From: Hyphomonadaceae bacterium
GTDB taxonomy: Bacteria > Pseudomonadota > Alphaproteobacteria > Caulobacterales > Aquidulcibacteraceae
Assembly (NCBI GenBank): GCA_016791425.1
Contig: JAEUMQ010000007.1
Span: 310,001 to 374,000, forward strand
Length of the DNA: 64,000 nt
Direction of reading: 5' to 3'
Shown: piece by piece, positions 46,307 to 54,289 of the stretch
Layout of the letters: every line of letters begins with the position of its first letter
Numbering within the stretch: the stretch's first letter is position 1
Position numbers and translations under genes: made by a program
Notes under the pieces: generated by a model
Databases searched by the model: none
What the model was told of the DNA's origin: nothing
What the model saw: only the letters and a program-made list of their open reading frames with translations

Positions 46307-47224
46307 TCATCGCAGGCACCTTCCTGGCCCCCAGCCCTCGCCGTCCCATGCGTCGAGCGCGCGATACGCCGCCTCCGGACGATCCGTCGAAAGCACCGCA
46401 ATTCCGGTATCCGCGAACGCGGCGTACCCGGTATCGCCTTCCCGCTCGAACCTGCGATCCCATTCCGAGTTGGTCCCGAACATCGCTTCGATTCCGCGCT
46501 CGGCGAGCGCCACGTTGAGCGCCGAATTGGGCTCCCGGTTCCCCGTCCACGCCAGGATCCGCGAGCGATCGACGTCCGCTTCGAGCAGCCGCGCGAGGTC
46601 GCCGCGCGAATAGATCGGCGCGGAGATCATCAGCGCCGGATCGAGCCGGTGCGCCGTGATCGCATCCTCCAGCGTGTAGGTGATGATCACGGCGCGGTTC
46701 TCCGCCTCCGCCCTACGCACCGCCTCGACCACCCGCTCCATCGGCGTTCCCTGCTTCACATCGAGCTCGAGGATCGTGCGCCCGCGCGCCCATTCCAACG
46801 CCTCCTCCAGCGACGGCGGCCGCGCCGCGAGCACGCGCCCGCTCTCGTCCCGGAGCCGCAAGCCCTGCAGCCGCGCCAGCGTGTAGGTCGCGACCCGCCC
46901 CGTCCCGTTCGTCGTGCGATCGACCATGTCGTCGTGCATCAGCGCCAGCGATCCGTCCGCCAGCAGCACGACGTCGATCTCCATCATCGCCGGCGCTTTC
47001 GCGAGCGTGTTCTCGAACGCCTCGATCGAATTCTCCGCGAACCCTGGCGCGGGGCCGCCACGATGCGCCGCGATGATCGCGCCGTCTCCGGCGCGCACGC
47101 AATCGAAGAACGCCGCGATGTTCGAAGGCGCAATCGTCTGCACCGGCTGTGCAGTCGGCGCCGGCGCATGCTGCGTCGAACACCCCGCCAACGCCAGCAC
47201 TACCGCGAAAACAGCCAACCTCAT
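46307..47224 (-). CDS. Glycerophosphodiester phosphodiesterase lipoprotein
   Basis: A 305-residue lipoprotein with signal MRLAVFAVVLALAGC (lipobox cysteine at 15). The GDPD barrel has the catalytic AHRGG and ENSIEAF motifs, the metal-binding EIDVVLLADG and HDDMVDRTTNGTG. It probably releases glycerol 3-phosphate from glycerophosphodiesters at the cell envelope. ATG at 47224 overlaps the upstream dienelactone hydrolase stop (ATGA), so the two are coupled. Confidence 0.9.
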   Translation of the reverse strand: MRLAVFAVVLALAGCSTQHAPAPTAQPVQTIAPSNIAAFFDCVRAGDGAIIAAHRGGPAPGFAENSIEAFENTLAKAPAMMEIDVVLLADGSLALMHDDMVDRTTNGTGRVATYTLARLQGLRLRDESGRVLAARPPSLEEALEWARGRTILELDVKQGTPMERVVEAVRRAEAENRAVIITYTLEDAITAHRLDPALMISAPIYSRGDLARLLEADVDRSRILAWTGNREPNSALNVALAERGIEAMFGTNSEWDRRFEREGDTGYAAFADTGIAVLSTDRPEAAYRALDAWDGEGWGPGRCLR

Positions 47225-47904
47225 GCGAGCTTCTCATTGAGGAACGCAACCGTGCGGCCGTCCGCCAGCCGCGCGGCGTCCGCCGCATAATGCGCGCCGC
47301 CTTCCCGCGTGAAGGCGTGATCCTCGTTCGCATAGACGTGGATCGCGACGCTCGGCTTCGACGAAAGCCCCGCCTTGATCGCGTCTTGCGCCTCCGGCTT
47401 CACGAACTGGTCCTTGCCCGCGATGTGCAGCATCAGCGGATTGGCGAGGTTCGCCGCTTCGCCGAGCTTCGTCTCGATGCCGACGCCGTAATAGCCCACG
47501 CACGCATCCGCGTTCGTGCGGCATGCGGTGAGGTACGCAAGCAAGCCGCCGAGGCAATACCCGATGGCGCCGACCTTCCCGGTGCTGCGCACGTGATCGA
47601 TCGTCGCCTGGATATCCTCCACGCCCTTGCCCTGGTCGAACCGCTTCATCAGGTCGAACGCCTTGCCCCATTCTTCCTGGGTCTTGTCGGTGAGCTGCAC
47701 GCCCGGCTCCAGCCGCCAAAAGAGATCCGGCGAGATCGCCAGGAAGCCTTCGCCGGCGAGCCAGTCTGACTTGTGCTGCATCGTGGCGTTCACGCCGAAG
47801 ATTTCCTGGATCACCACCACCGCCGCCTTCGGCTTGCCTTGCGGGCGTGCGACATAGGCCTTGAACGGCCCGTCTTTGCCTTTGACCTCGACCCACTCAC
47901 CCAT
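47221..47904 (-). CDS. Dienelactone hydrolase family protein
   Basis: A 227-residue cytosolic alpha/beta hydrolase. The nucleophile motif is GYCLGG, with aspartate in AGKDQF and histidine in NEDHAFTR, the usual DLH triad. VVIQEIFGVNATMQHKSDWL is a common DLH signature. It differs clearly from the Tat-type relative at 4072. ATG at 47904 has GAGGAGAG upstream. It is the first gene of a two-gene unit with the GDPD lipoprotein. Confidence 0.92.
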   Translation of the reverse strand: MGEWVEVKGKDGPFKAYVARPQGKPKAAVVVIQEIFGVNATMQHKSDWLAGEGFLAISPDLFWRLEPGVQLTDKTQEEWGKAFDLMKRFDQGKGVEDIQATIDHVRSTGKVGAIGYCLGGLLAYLTACRTNADACVGYYGVGIETKLGEAANLANPLMLHIAGKDQFVKPEAQDAIKAGLSSKPSVAIHVYANEDHAFTREGGAHYAADAARLADGRTVAFLNEKLA

Positions 47905-47979
47905 GGCGGCGCTCTCCTCTTCAAGCCGGGACCGGTCTATAGACGGGGCCGCCACGGGAATCGACCGCCGGAGCCGCCC

Positions 47980-48249
47980 ATGAAGTTCACCATCGATGTC
48001 GAATGCACGCCCGAGGAGGCGCGCCGGTTCATCGGCTTTCCAGACGTCACGCCGCTCAACGAGGCTCTGGTCGCGGAGATGCAGAAGCGGATGGAAGCCA
48101 ACATGGCGCTCATGGCCCCCGAGACCATGATGCAGTCCTGGATGGCCATCGGCGCCCAGGCCCAGGACGCCTTCGTCAAGCTGATGACCTCCGCCGCCGC
48201 CGGTTCGGCCCCCTCGGCCTTCAACCCGCCCGGCTACAAGAAAAGCTGA
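47980..48249 (+). CDS. DUF6489-type small protein
   Basis: An 89-residue protein beginning MKFTIDVECTPEEARRFIGF, followed by PDVTPLNEALVAEMQKRME and a C-terminal helical part. This composition fits a small alphaproteobacterial family (DUF6489 as I recall) of unknown function, related by eye to phasin-like helices. ATG at 47980 has GGAG upstream. Its TGA stop overlaps the proposed CTG start of mnmE, so it probably forms an operon with mnmE. Confidence 0.75.
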   Translation: MKFTIDVECTPEEARRFIGFPDVTPLNEALVAEMQKRMEANMALMAPETMMQSWMAIGAQAQDAFVKLMTSAAAGSAPSAFNPPGYKKS

Positions 48250-49562
48250 CCCTGAAGCGAACCATAGCCGCCCTGGCGACCGGCGCCGGCCGGGCCGGCG
48301 TTGCGGTCCTCCGTGTCTCGGGCCCGGCCGCCGAGGCGAGTTTGGCCGCCCTGACTGGACGGGAAGGACCCAAGCCCTTCACGGCCGAGGCCCGGCTCTT
48401 CAGGCGCCCCGCCACCGGCGAGCCGATCGATTTCGGCCTGGCGCTCTTCATGCCTCCGCCGAACAACTACACCGGCGAACCCATCGCCGAGTTCATGGTC
48501 CATGGCGGACCCGCCATCGTGGCCTCCATGCTGGACGCCCTCACATCGCTCCCGGACGTGCGCCTGGCCGAGCCCGGCGAGTTCACCCGCCGCGCCTTTG
48601 AGAACGGCAAGCTCGATCTCACCAAGGCCGAAGCGCTCGCCGATCTCGTCGACGCCGAAACCGAAGGCCAGCGACGCCAGGCGCTCCGGCAATACCGCGG
48701 CGCCTTGGAGAAGCGCATCGAAGGATGGCGCAGGACTCTCATCGAGATTTCCGCGCTCATGGAAGCCGAGATCGATTTCCCGGATGAAGAAGTACCTGAA
48801 GGAGTGGCGGAAGGCGCACGGGCGAAAATCGCCCATTTGACGGGCGAATTCGCAGCCTTCCTTGCTGACGCGCATCGCGGCGAGCGCGTGCGCGAAGGCT
48901 TCCGCATCGCCATCATCGGCGCGCCGAATGTCGGCAAGTCGTCGCTCCTCAATGCCCTGGCTCAGCGCGAAGCGGCGATCGTCTCGGACATACCCGGCAC
49001 CACCCGCGACGTTGTCGAAGTCCGCCTCGTGCTTGCCGGCTTCCCGGTCTGGATCGCCGACACTGCGGGCCTCCGCGAAGCCTCCGATCAGATCGAGGCG
49101 GAGGGCGTTCGCCGCGCTCTGGAGCGGGCGCGCGACGCCGATCTCCGCATCGCCGTCATCGACGGCGGCGTGAGCGCCAAGGCTCTCTCGGAGGTCCGCC
49201 AGGGCGATCTCGTGGTCCTCAACAAGATCGACCTCGCGCCCCCGGAATCGCACGGGATCACCCACCGCATCTCCGCCAGAACCGGCGAGGGCATGCCGGC
49301 GCTCATCGCTACCCTGGAGGCCCGGGTAGTGCAGGCGCTCGGCGCCGAGGAGGCCGCGCCCCTGACCCGCGCCCGCCACCGCGCCCAATTGGAGGAGGCG
49401 CACGCCGCGCTCCTCCGGGCTGATCAGGCGCTCGCACTCGGTCCCGAGCTGGCGGCCGAAGACGTCCGCTTGGCCGCCCGGGCGCTTGGCCGACTCACCG
49501 GCCGGATCGACGTGGAGGACATATTGGGCGAGATCTTCGCCCGCTTCTGCATCGGCAAGTAA
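48246..49562 (+). CDS. mnmE: tRNA modification GTPase MnmE
   Basis: A 438-residue GTPase that with MnmG installs 5-carboxymethylaminomethyl or related groups on wobble uridine. The N-terminal folate-binding domain starts TIAALATGAGRAGVAVLRVSG. The G domain has GAPNVGKSS, DIPGTTRD, DTAGLR and NKID. The C-terminal FCIGK carries the essential cysteine. No ATG, GTG or TTG lies in frame near the family start. CTG at 48246 overlaps the preceding stop (CTGA) exactly as ATGA couplings do and gives the right N-terminus. A start far upstream is not family-like. Confidence 0.92.
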   Translation: MTLKRTIAALATGAGRAGVAVLRVSGPAAEASLAALTGREGPKPFTAEARLFRRPATGEPIDFGLALFMPPPNNYTGEPIAEFMVHGGPAIVASMLDALTSLPDVRLAEPGEFTRRAFENGKLDLTKAEALADLVDAETEGQRRQALRQYRGALEKRIEGWRRTLIEISALMEAEIDFPDEEVPEGVAEGARAKIAHLTGEFAAFLADAHRGERVREGFRIAIIGAPNVGKSSLLNALAQREAAIVSDIPGTTRDVVEVRLVLAGFPVWIADTAGLREASDQIEAEGVRRALERARDADLRIAVIDGGVSAKALSEVRQGDLVVLNKIDLAPPESHGITHRISARTGEGMPALIATLEARVVQALGAEEAAPLTRARHRAQLEEAHAALLRADQALALGPELAAEDVRLAARALGRLTGRIDVEDILGEIFARFCIGK

Positions 49563-49668
49563 TACGCCAAAAGACCCTTGTGGTTCTACCGGAGCACCCG
49601 ATGGCGTCGTCGCCGATCAGAGTCACCGGTAGGCCGAAGAGGGGATTCACCTCGCCCTCTACTTGCCG

Positions 49669-49684
49669 CGTTCCACGTGTAACA
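49669..49684. other. parS-like centromere site (imperfect)
   Basis: CGTTCCACGTGTAACA differs at two positions from the perfect palindrome at 49746. It keeps the central TTCCACGTG core. It lies 3-6 kb from parA and parB, within normal parS distance. Confidence 0.7.
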
Positions 49685-49745
49685 GGTGAATCGGCGTAAA
49701 CCTGAGTCAACGCCAAGAGTCGCCAGAGTCGATCCGCAGAAGACG

Positions 49746-49761
49746 TGTTCCACGTGGAACA
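49746..49761. other. parS centromere site (perfect palindrome)
   Basis: TGTTCCACGTGGAACA is a perfect 16-bp palindrome that closely matches the bacterial parS consensus TGTTNCACGTGNAACA bound by ParB. It lies upstream of mnmG-rsmG-parA-parB. Confidence 0.92.
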
Positions 49762-49810
49762 ATTTCGCACCCGATTCCAAGCACCTAACGATCAGGCGGC
49801 GGCGCCTGGT

Positions 49811-49866
49811 TCGCCCCCTTCGTCGCTCGCTTCGCTCCCGCCACTTCCCCGCAAGCGGGGCAGGAA
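49811..49866 (-). repeat. Degenerate family A repeat, reverse orientation
   Basis: Hairpin 1 is CCCCGC-aa-GCGGGG seen at 49847-49860. The second stem (GGGAGC/GCGAGC region) is imperfect, and the tail reads CGAAGGGGGCGAA on the minus strand. It faces the copy at 49898 in opposite orientation. Confidence 0.65.
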
Positions 49867-49897
49867 ACCGCTCTTCATCAGAGGTCGCAGGATAGGC

Positions 49898-49950
49898 GCC
49901 TTCCTCCCCCGTTTACGGGGGAGGTGTCGCCGGAGGCGACGGAGGGGGCG
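49898..49950 (+). repeat. Family A (alpha) two-hairpin repeat
   Basis: CCTCCCCCGTTTACGGGGGAGG forms hairpin 1. Hairpin 2 is GTCGCC-gga-GGCGAC, with tail GGAGGGGGCGC. It runs into the open frame upstream of mnmG, and a GTG inside it is a false start candidate. Confidence 0.87.
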
Positions 49951-50019
49951 CTCGAGGCCTCGCCCTTCGAAACCTCTCCTGATGACGAAATCCGCGCCCT
50001 CGCCTATGTCCCTCACGCA

Positions 50020-51969
50020 GTGACCAACCCCCACTCCTACGACGTCATCGTGATCGGCGGCGGCCATGCCGGCTGCGAAGCCGCGGCTGCCTCAGCGCGC
50101 CTGGGCGCGTCCACGCTCCTCATCACCCACAAGCTGGAAACCATCGGCGAGATGAGCTGCAATCCGGCGATCGGCGGCCTCGGCAAGGGCCACCTCGTCC
50201 GCGAGATCGACGCCCTGGACGGGGTGATGGGCAGGGTGGCGGACGCAGCCGGAATCCAGTTCCGTCTCCTCAACCGCTCGAAGGGCCCCGCAGTCCGCGG
50301 CCCCCGCGCCCAAGCCGACCGCGCGCTCTACCGCCAGGCCATGCAGGCCGCCCTCGCCGAACAACCGAACCTCACCATCCTCGCTGCGACCGTTGAAGAC
50401 CTCATCCTCTCCCGCTCCCCGGACGCCGGCGCAGCCGGCGATCCGGGGCTCAACGACGAGCGGCTCAACCGTGGGCCCCGGCTCTCGCTACGCTCGGCCG
50501 GGGAGCGTATTGCCGGCGTCGTCGCAAGCGATGGCCAGCACTACCGCGCGCCCTGCGTCGTGCTCACCACCGGCACGTTCCTGAAGGGCGTCATCCATAT
50601 CGGCGCCAAGCGCATCCCCGCCGGACGCGTCGGCGAAGCGCCCGCCATCGGCCTTTCCGAAAAGCTCTATTCCATGGGCTTTTCGATGGGTCGCCTGAAG
50701 ACAGGTACGCCCGCGCGTCTCAACGCGAACACGATCGATTGGGCCTCGCTCGATTCTCAGAAGGGCGACGACCAGCCGACGCCGTTCTCCTTCCTCACCG
50801 ACGCCATCGCCAACCCGCAGATCGAATGCGGCGTCACGAGCACGACCGAGGAAACCCACCGCATCATCCGCGAAAGCCTGCACCAGAGCGCGGTCTATTC
50901 CGGCGCCATCGCGGGCAGGGGGCCGCGCTACTGTCCCTCGATCGAGGACAAGGTCGTCCGCTTCGCCGAGAAGGGCGCCCACCAGATCTTCCTGGAGCCC
51001 GAGGGCCTGCCCGGCACGCCCGACGGCGAGACAATCTACCCGAACGGGATCTCGACCTCGCTGCCGGAGGAGGTGCAGGCCCGCTTCCTCGCCACCATCC
51101 CCGGCCTCGAGCGGGCGGTGGTGAAGCGGTACGCCTACGCCATCGAGTACGACTACGTAGACCCGCGCGAGCTCACCCCGACGCTGGAGACCAAGCGCTT
51201 GCCCGGCCTCTACCTGGCCGGCCAGATCAACGGCACGACCGGCTACGAGGAGGCAGCCGCGCAAGGGCTCGTCGCCGGCCTCAACGCCGCGCGCTCCGCG
51301 TCCGGATCTTCCGCCTTCGAACCATCGCGCGCCGATAGCTATCTCGGCGTGCTCATCGACGATCTCGTGACGCGCGGCGTGAGCGAGCCCTATCGCATGT
51401 TCACCTCGCGCGCGGAGTATCGCCTCACGCTGCGCGCCGACAACGCCGACCAGCGTCTTACGCCGAAGGGCATCGAACTGGGTTGCGTCGCCCAAACGCG
51501 CGCAGCGCGCTTTACCGCGAAACTAAAGGCGTTTTCGCACGCACGAGAAATGGCGACCACGCTCGCCATCACGCCATACGAAGCGAAGAAGCACGGCCTC
51601 AAGCTCAACGAGGATGGCCGCCGGCGCACCGCGCTGGAACTTCTCGCCTACACGCCGTTCGAGACCCTCATCGGCGTCTGGCCCGAGCTTGCAACGTGTT
51701 CGGACGAAGCCCGCGCGCAGCTCGAAATCGATGCGCTCTATGCGGGCTATCTTGAGCGCCAGCAGGCCGACGTGATCGCCTTCCGCCGCGACGAGGATCT
51801 CCGCATCCCAGCCGATCTCGATTACGGCCAGGTCGGCGGTCTTTCCTCCGAGTGCCGCCAGAAGCTCACTGCCGCCCGCCCGGTCACCCTCGGTCAGGCC
51901 GGCCGCATCGAAGGCGTCACCCCCGGCGCCCTGACCGCGCTCCTCGCCCATGTCCGGAAGCGGGCGTGA
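50020..51969 (+). CDS. mnmG: tRNA uridine modification enzyme MnmG (GidA), with in-frame repeat insertion
   Basis: A 649-residue FAD-binding partner of MnmE. The FAD motif is [19 protein letters not shown] (11-29), followed by [20 protein letters not shown]. The [14 protein letters not shown] and [14 protein letters not shown] blocks and C-terminal domain are normal. Between VEDLIL and [10 protein letters not shown] about 32 extra residues (132-163) are encoded by a family D repeat at 50413-50507 and keep the frame. I chose GTG at 50020 (read [15 protein letters not shown]) for homology; GTG at 49924 lies in a repeat. Confidence 0.93.
   Translation: MTNPHSYDVIVIGGGHAGCEAAAASARLGASTLLITHKLETIGEMSCNPAIGGLGKGHLVREIDALDGVMGRVADAAGIQFRLLNRSKGPAVRGPRAQADRALYRQAMQAALAEQPNLTILAATVEDLILSRSPDAGAAGDPGLNDERLNRGPRLSLRSAGERIAGVVASDGQHYRAPCVVLTTGTFLKGVIHIGAKRIPAGRVGEAPAIGLSEKLYSMGFSMGRLKTGTPARLNANTIDWASLDSQKGDDQPTPFSFLTDAIANPQIECGVTSTTEETHRIIRESLHQSAVYSGAIAGRGPRYCPSIEDKVVRFAEKGAHQIFLEPEGLPGTPDGETIYPNGISTSLPEEVQARFLATIPGLERAVVKRYAYAIEYDYVDPRELTPTLETKRLPGLYLAGQINGTTGYEEAAAQGLVAGLNAARSASGSSAFEPSRADSYLGVLIDDLVTRGVSEPYRMFTSRAEYRLTLRADNADQRLTPKGIELGCVAQTRAARFTAKLKAFSHAREMATTLAITPYEAKKHGLKLNEDGRRRTALELLAYTPFETLIGVWPELATCSDEARAQLEIDALYAGYLERQQADVIAFRRDEDLRIPADLDYGQVGGLSSECRQKLTAARPVTLGQAGRIEGVTPGALTALLAHVRKRA
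50413..50507 (+). repeat. Family D element inserted in frame within mnmG
   Basis: Inverted ends CGCTCCCCGG (50413-50422) and CCGGGGAGCG (50498-50507) enclose GGACGCCGGCGCAGCCGGCG with an internal stem, ATCCGGGG and a GGGCCCCGG segment. A second copy with the same ends and inner motifs is at 51987-52091. The coding frame of mnmG continues through it. Confidence 0.85.
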
Positions 51970-52753
51970 CAGGCGTCCTCCTCTCGCGCTCCCCGGACGC
52001 CGCGCAGCGGCGATCCGGGCCCCAACGCCGCGCTGCGGAAGCTTGGGCCCTGGCTCTCCCCCGGAACAAGTCCGGGGTCGGCCGGGGAGCGGGCCAGGGG
52101 GGCGTCCGATAACCTACGGCCCCGAACAGCTAAGAGCCGACCTCGGCGTTTCACAGGAAACAGCTGAACGGCTCTCAACACATCTGCGCCTGATCCAGGA
52201 CTGGAACGATCGGGCCGGCCTGATGGGCCCTCGGGAGTTCCCGGACTACTGGCGCCGCCACGCGCTCGACTGCGCCCAGCTCCTCGACCTGGCGCCAAAA
52301 GCAAAGTCCTGGCTCGATATCGGCTCCGGCGCTGGCCTGCCTGGGATCGTCATCGCGATCAGGCTCATGGAGCAGGGGAGCGGCCACATCGACCTGGTCG
52401 AGCGCTCCGCCAAGAAGTGCGATTTCCTCAGGGCCGTCATCGCCGAGCTTGGCCTGCCGGCGACCGTTCACGAGAAGCAGATCGCGGAGCTACAGGGGCC
52501 AAAGGACGGGGGCGCCAGGTACGACGTCGTCACCGCCCGCGCGGTAGCGCCCTTGAAGCGACTCATTGATTCTGCAAGACCCTGGCTTACCCGCGGCGCC
52601 ACAGGGCTCTTCCCCAAAGGGGCGGACTACGCATCCGAGCTCGTCGCTGCCGGGTTTCCTCCTGTGGGTGGGGGCTTTCAAGGGCTGACGGCGGAGGCGC
52701 TGGCGTCGAGGAGCAATCCGGACGCCAGGATTATTCGGATTCGCGCCGCCTGA
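51950..52753 (+). CDS. rsmG: 16S rRNA (guanine527-N7)-methyltransferase RsmG (start uncertain)
   Basis: The SAM-dependent methyltransferase acts on the small ribosomal subunit. SAM motif I is [16 protein letters not shown], followed by [19 protein letters not shown] and the catalytic-region [11 protein letters not shown]. The conserved part begins near [21 protein letters not shown]. No standard start lies directly before it. ATG at 51950, inside the end of mnmG (20-nt overlap), gives 267 residues with about 50 N-terminal residues partly encoded by a family D repeat. TTG at 52043 would give 236. The usual length is about 210. Confidence 0.87.
   Translation: MSGSGRDRRPPLALPGRRAAAIRAPTPRCGSLGPGSPPEQVRGRPGSGPGGRPITYGPEQLRADLGVSQETAERLSTHLRLIQDWNDRAGLMGPREFPDYWRRHALDCAQLLDLAPKAKSWLDIGSGAGLPGIVIAIRLMEQGSGHIDLVERSAKKCDFLRAVIAELGLPATVHEKQIAELQGPKDGGARYDVVTARAVAPLKRLIDSARPWLTRGATGLFPKGADYASELVAAGFPPVGGGFQGLTAEALASRSNPDARIIRIRAA
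51987..52091 (+). repeat. Family D element at the mnmG/rsmG junction
   Basis: Inverted ends CGCTCCCCGG (51987-51996) and CCGGGGAGCG (52082-52091) enclose GGACGCCGCGCAGCGGCGAT and the inner hairpin CCCCGGA-acaag-TCCGGGG. At 105 bp it is a multiple of three and leaves the rsmG frame open. Confidence 0.85.
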
Positions 52754-52778
52754 TCTGCGTTGCCGATGGAGGCCCTGC

Positions 52779-53579
52779 ATGCGCGTGCTCGCAATCGCCA
52801 ACCAGAAGGGCGGCGTCGGTAAGACCACCACCGCGATCAATCTCGGCGCCGCGCTGGCGGCCACCGGCCATCGCTGCGTGATCTTCGACACCGACCCGCA
52901 GGGCAACGCCTCCACCGGTGTCGCGATCGACGCATCGGATCGCGAGATCACCGCATACGACGTGCTTGTCGGCGCACAGCCTCTTTCGGCCGCCGTCATG
53001 CAAACGAAGGTGCCGAACCTCTGGATCGCACCGGGCCATGCGAACCTGTCGGGCGTCGAAACCGAGCTGATGGCAGGCTTGCGTCCGCAGCATCGTCTGC
53101 GTGATGCGCTCGCCTCTTACCGCGCGGAGAACGCGGCTGCGTTCGATTACATGCTCATCGATTGCCCGCCGTCCTTGAACATTCTGACTGTCAACGCGCT
53201 CACCGCGGCCGATGGCGTTCTCGTCCCGCTGCAATGCGAGTTCTTCGCGCTCGAAGGCCTTTCGCAGCTGATGACGACCATCGAAGCTGTGCGCGCCAAC
53301 CTGAATCCGCGTCTGGAGATTCAAGGCATCGTGCTCACCATGCACGACCAGCGCACGAAGCTGTCGGATCAGGTCGCCGACGAAGTGCGCAAGCACCTGC
53401 GCGACAAGGTCTACGACACCATCATCCCGCGCAACGTGCGCCTCTCCGAAGCGCCCTCGCACGGCATGCCCGCGATCGTCTATGACCAGAGCGCGCCCGG
53501 CTCGAAGGCCTACATCGCCTTTGCCAAGGAGATGATCGAGCGCGAGAAGCTCAACTACTCCACCTCCAGCGCCGCGTAG
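52779..53579 (+). CDS. parA: Chromosome partitioning ATPase ParA
   Basis: A 266-residue Walker-type ATPase that moves ParB-parS complexes and thereby segregates the origin. The deviant Walker A is NQKGGVGKTTTA (8-19). DTDPQGNAS and LIDCPPSL (Walker B) are present, and VPLQCEFFALEGLSQL is typical of chromosomal ParA. ATG at 52779 has GGAGG 6 nt upstream. The usual direct parA-parB neighbourhood is broken by the DUF559 gene on the other strand. Confidence 0.96.
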   Translation: MRVLAIANQKGGVGKTTTAINLGAALAATGHRCVIFDTDPQGNASTGVAIDASDREITAYDVLVGAQPLSAAVMQTKVPNLWIAPGHANLSGVETELMAGLRPQHRLRDALASYRAENAAAFDYMLIDCPPSLNILTVNALTAADGVLVPLQCEFFALEGLSQLMTTIEAVRANLNPRLEIQGIVLTMHDQRTKLSDQVADEVRKHLRDKVYDTIIPRNVRLSEAPSHGMPAIVYDQSAPGSKAYIAFAKEMIEREKLNYSTSSAA

Positions 53580-53621
53580 CGTCCCTACGAGTAGCGCATC
53601 TTCGGTAGTGCTCCACGTCTC

Positions 53622-53660
53622 CGACTCCTCTCCCTGAAAGGGGGAGGTGAGGAGGGGGTC
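53622..53660 (+). repeat. Family B repeat
   Basis: CTCCTCTCCCTGAAAGGGGGAGG is followed by TGAGGAGGGGGTC. It lies after parA and touches the stop codon (minus strand) of the DUF559 gene at 53661. Confidence 0.82.
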
Positions 53661-54053
53661 TCAAAGCTTCCCTTGCTCCCACATCCGCTTGCGGACGAGA
53701 TCGGAGATCGCGACCCACACGCCCTCCATCTCGTCGCGCACTTCATTGTTCCAGAAGCGCAGCACCTCGAAGCCCTGCTCGTTCAAGTATGCTGTGCGCC
53801 GCCGATCGCGACCCACGTCGTCCGCGTGCTGACTTCCATCAAGCTCGATCACGATCTTGAGCGGCACACAGCAGAAGTAAGCGTAATAGGGCCCAATCGG
53901 GTGCTGCCGTCGGAACGAAACGCCGAGAGGTGCACTGCGCAATTCGCGCCACAGCAGCCACTCCGCCTTTGTCATGTCGCGGCGCAGGCTCCGAGCGCGC
54001 TCGGTGCGTTCGGGAGTAGATGAGAAGCGGCGCGGCTTCTCTTTGTCAGCCAT
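53661..54053 (-). CDS. DUF559 (Vsr-like endonuclease fold) protein between parA and parB
   Basis: A 130-residue protein with RRDMTKAEWLLWRELRS, FRRQHPIGPYYAYFCC, KIVIELDGSQHADD and VLRFWNNEV. These are hallmarks of the DUF559 branch of the PD-(D/E)xK nuclease fold, related to very-short-patch repair endonuclease. E in IELDG and QH in SQH would be active-site residues. Cellular function is unknown; members often occur in mobile or repeat-rich surroundings. It runs antisense to parA and parB and is flanked by family B repeats. The ATG at 54053 uses a repeat-derived Shine-Dalgarno. Confidence 0.87.
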   Translation of the reverse strand: MADKEKPRRFSSTPERTERARSLRRDMTKAEWLLWRELRSAPLGVSFRRQHPIGPYYAYFCCVPLKIVIELDGSQHADDVGRDRRRTAYLNEQGFEVLRFWNNEVRDEMEGVWVAISDLVRKRMWEQGKL

Positions 54054-54055
54054 GA

Positions 54056-54064
54056 CCCCTCCTT
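54056..54064 (-). promoter_or_regulatory. Repeat-derived Shine-Dalgarno of the DUF559 gene
   Basis: On the minus strand AAGGAGGGG (54064-54056) lies in the tail of the family B repeat, immediately before TC and the ATG at 54053. The anti-SD match AAGGAGG is 4 nt from the start codon, a short but usable distance. Confidence 0.6.
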
Positions 54065-54089
54065 ACCTCCCCCTTGCAGGGGGAGGAAT
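54056..54089 (-). repeat. Family B repeat, reverse orientation, upstream of DUF559 gene
   Basis: Read on the minus strand, CCTCCCCCTGCAAGGGGG-AGG is followed by TAAGGAGGGG and then TC-ATG. It forms an inverted pair with the family B copy at 54113. Confidence 0.85.
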
Positions 54090-54112
54090 AGGTCGCGGTT
54101 GTCGCCGACGGA

Positions 54113-54149
54113 ACACCTCCCCCTGCAAGGGGGAGGTGGGGAGGGGGTC
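54113..54149 (+). repeat. Family B repeat upstream of parB
   Basis: CACCTCCCCCTGCAAGGGGG-AGG is followed by TGGGGAGGGGGTC. It is in opposite orientation to the copy at 54056, leaving 23 nt between them. Confidence 0.85.
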
Positions 54150-54289
54150 CGCAAGGGCGCAACCCCAAAGTCTTGGCGACGCCGCCACGGCGCGCCATTT
54201 ATTACTCGGCAAGAATTGCCGGCGCACTACTCGGTCATACCGAATCGCCCAGCACGACCTTGGGCGGCGTTTGTATGCGGGAGCTGGAC

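Larger units (their letters stand above)
49563..50019. other. mnmE-mnmG intergenic region with parS sites and repeats
   Basis: This 457-nt gap holds two parS-like sites (49669-49684 and 49746-49761), a degenerate family A repeat in reverse orientation (49811-49866) and a family A repeat (49898-49950). The frame of mnmG is open back to 49924, but that part derives from the repeat. Nothing else was recognised. Confidence 0.75.

Noticed and set aside
49924..50019. GTG at 49924 as the mnmG start
   Set aside because: It lies within a family A repeat and encodes residues without similarity. GTG at 50020 gives the expected N-terminus.
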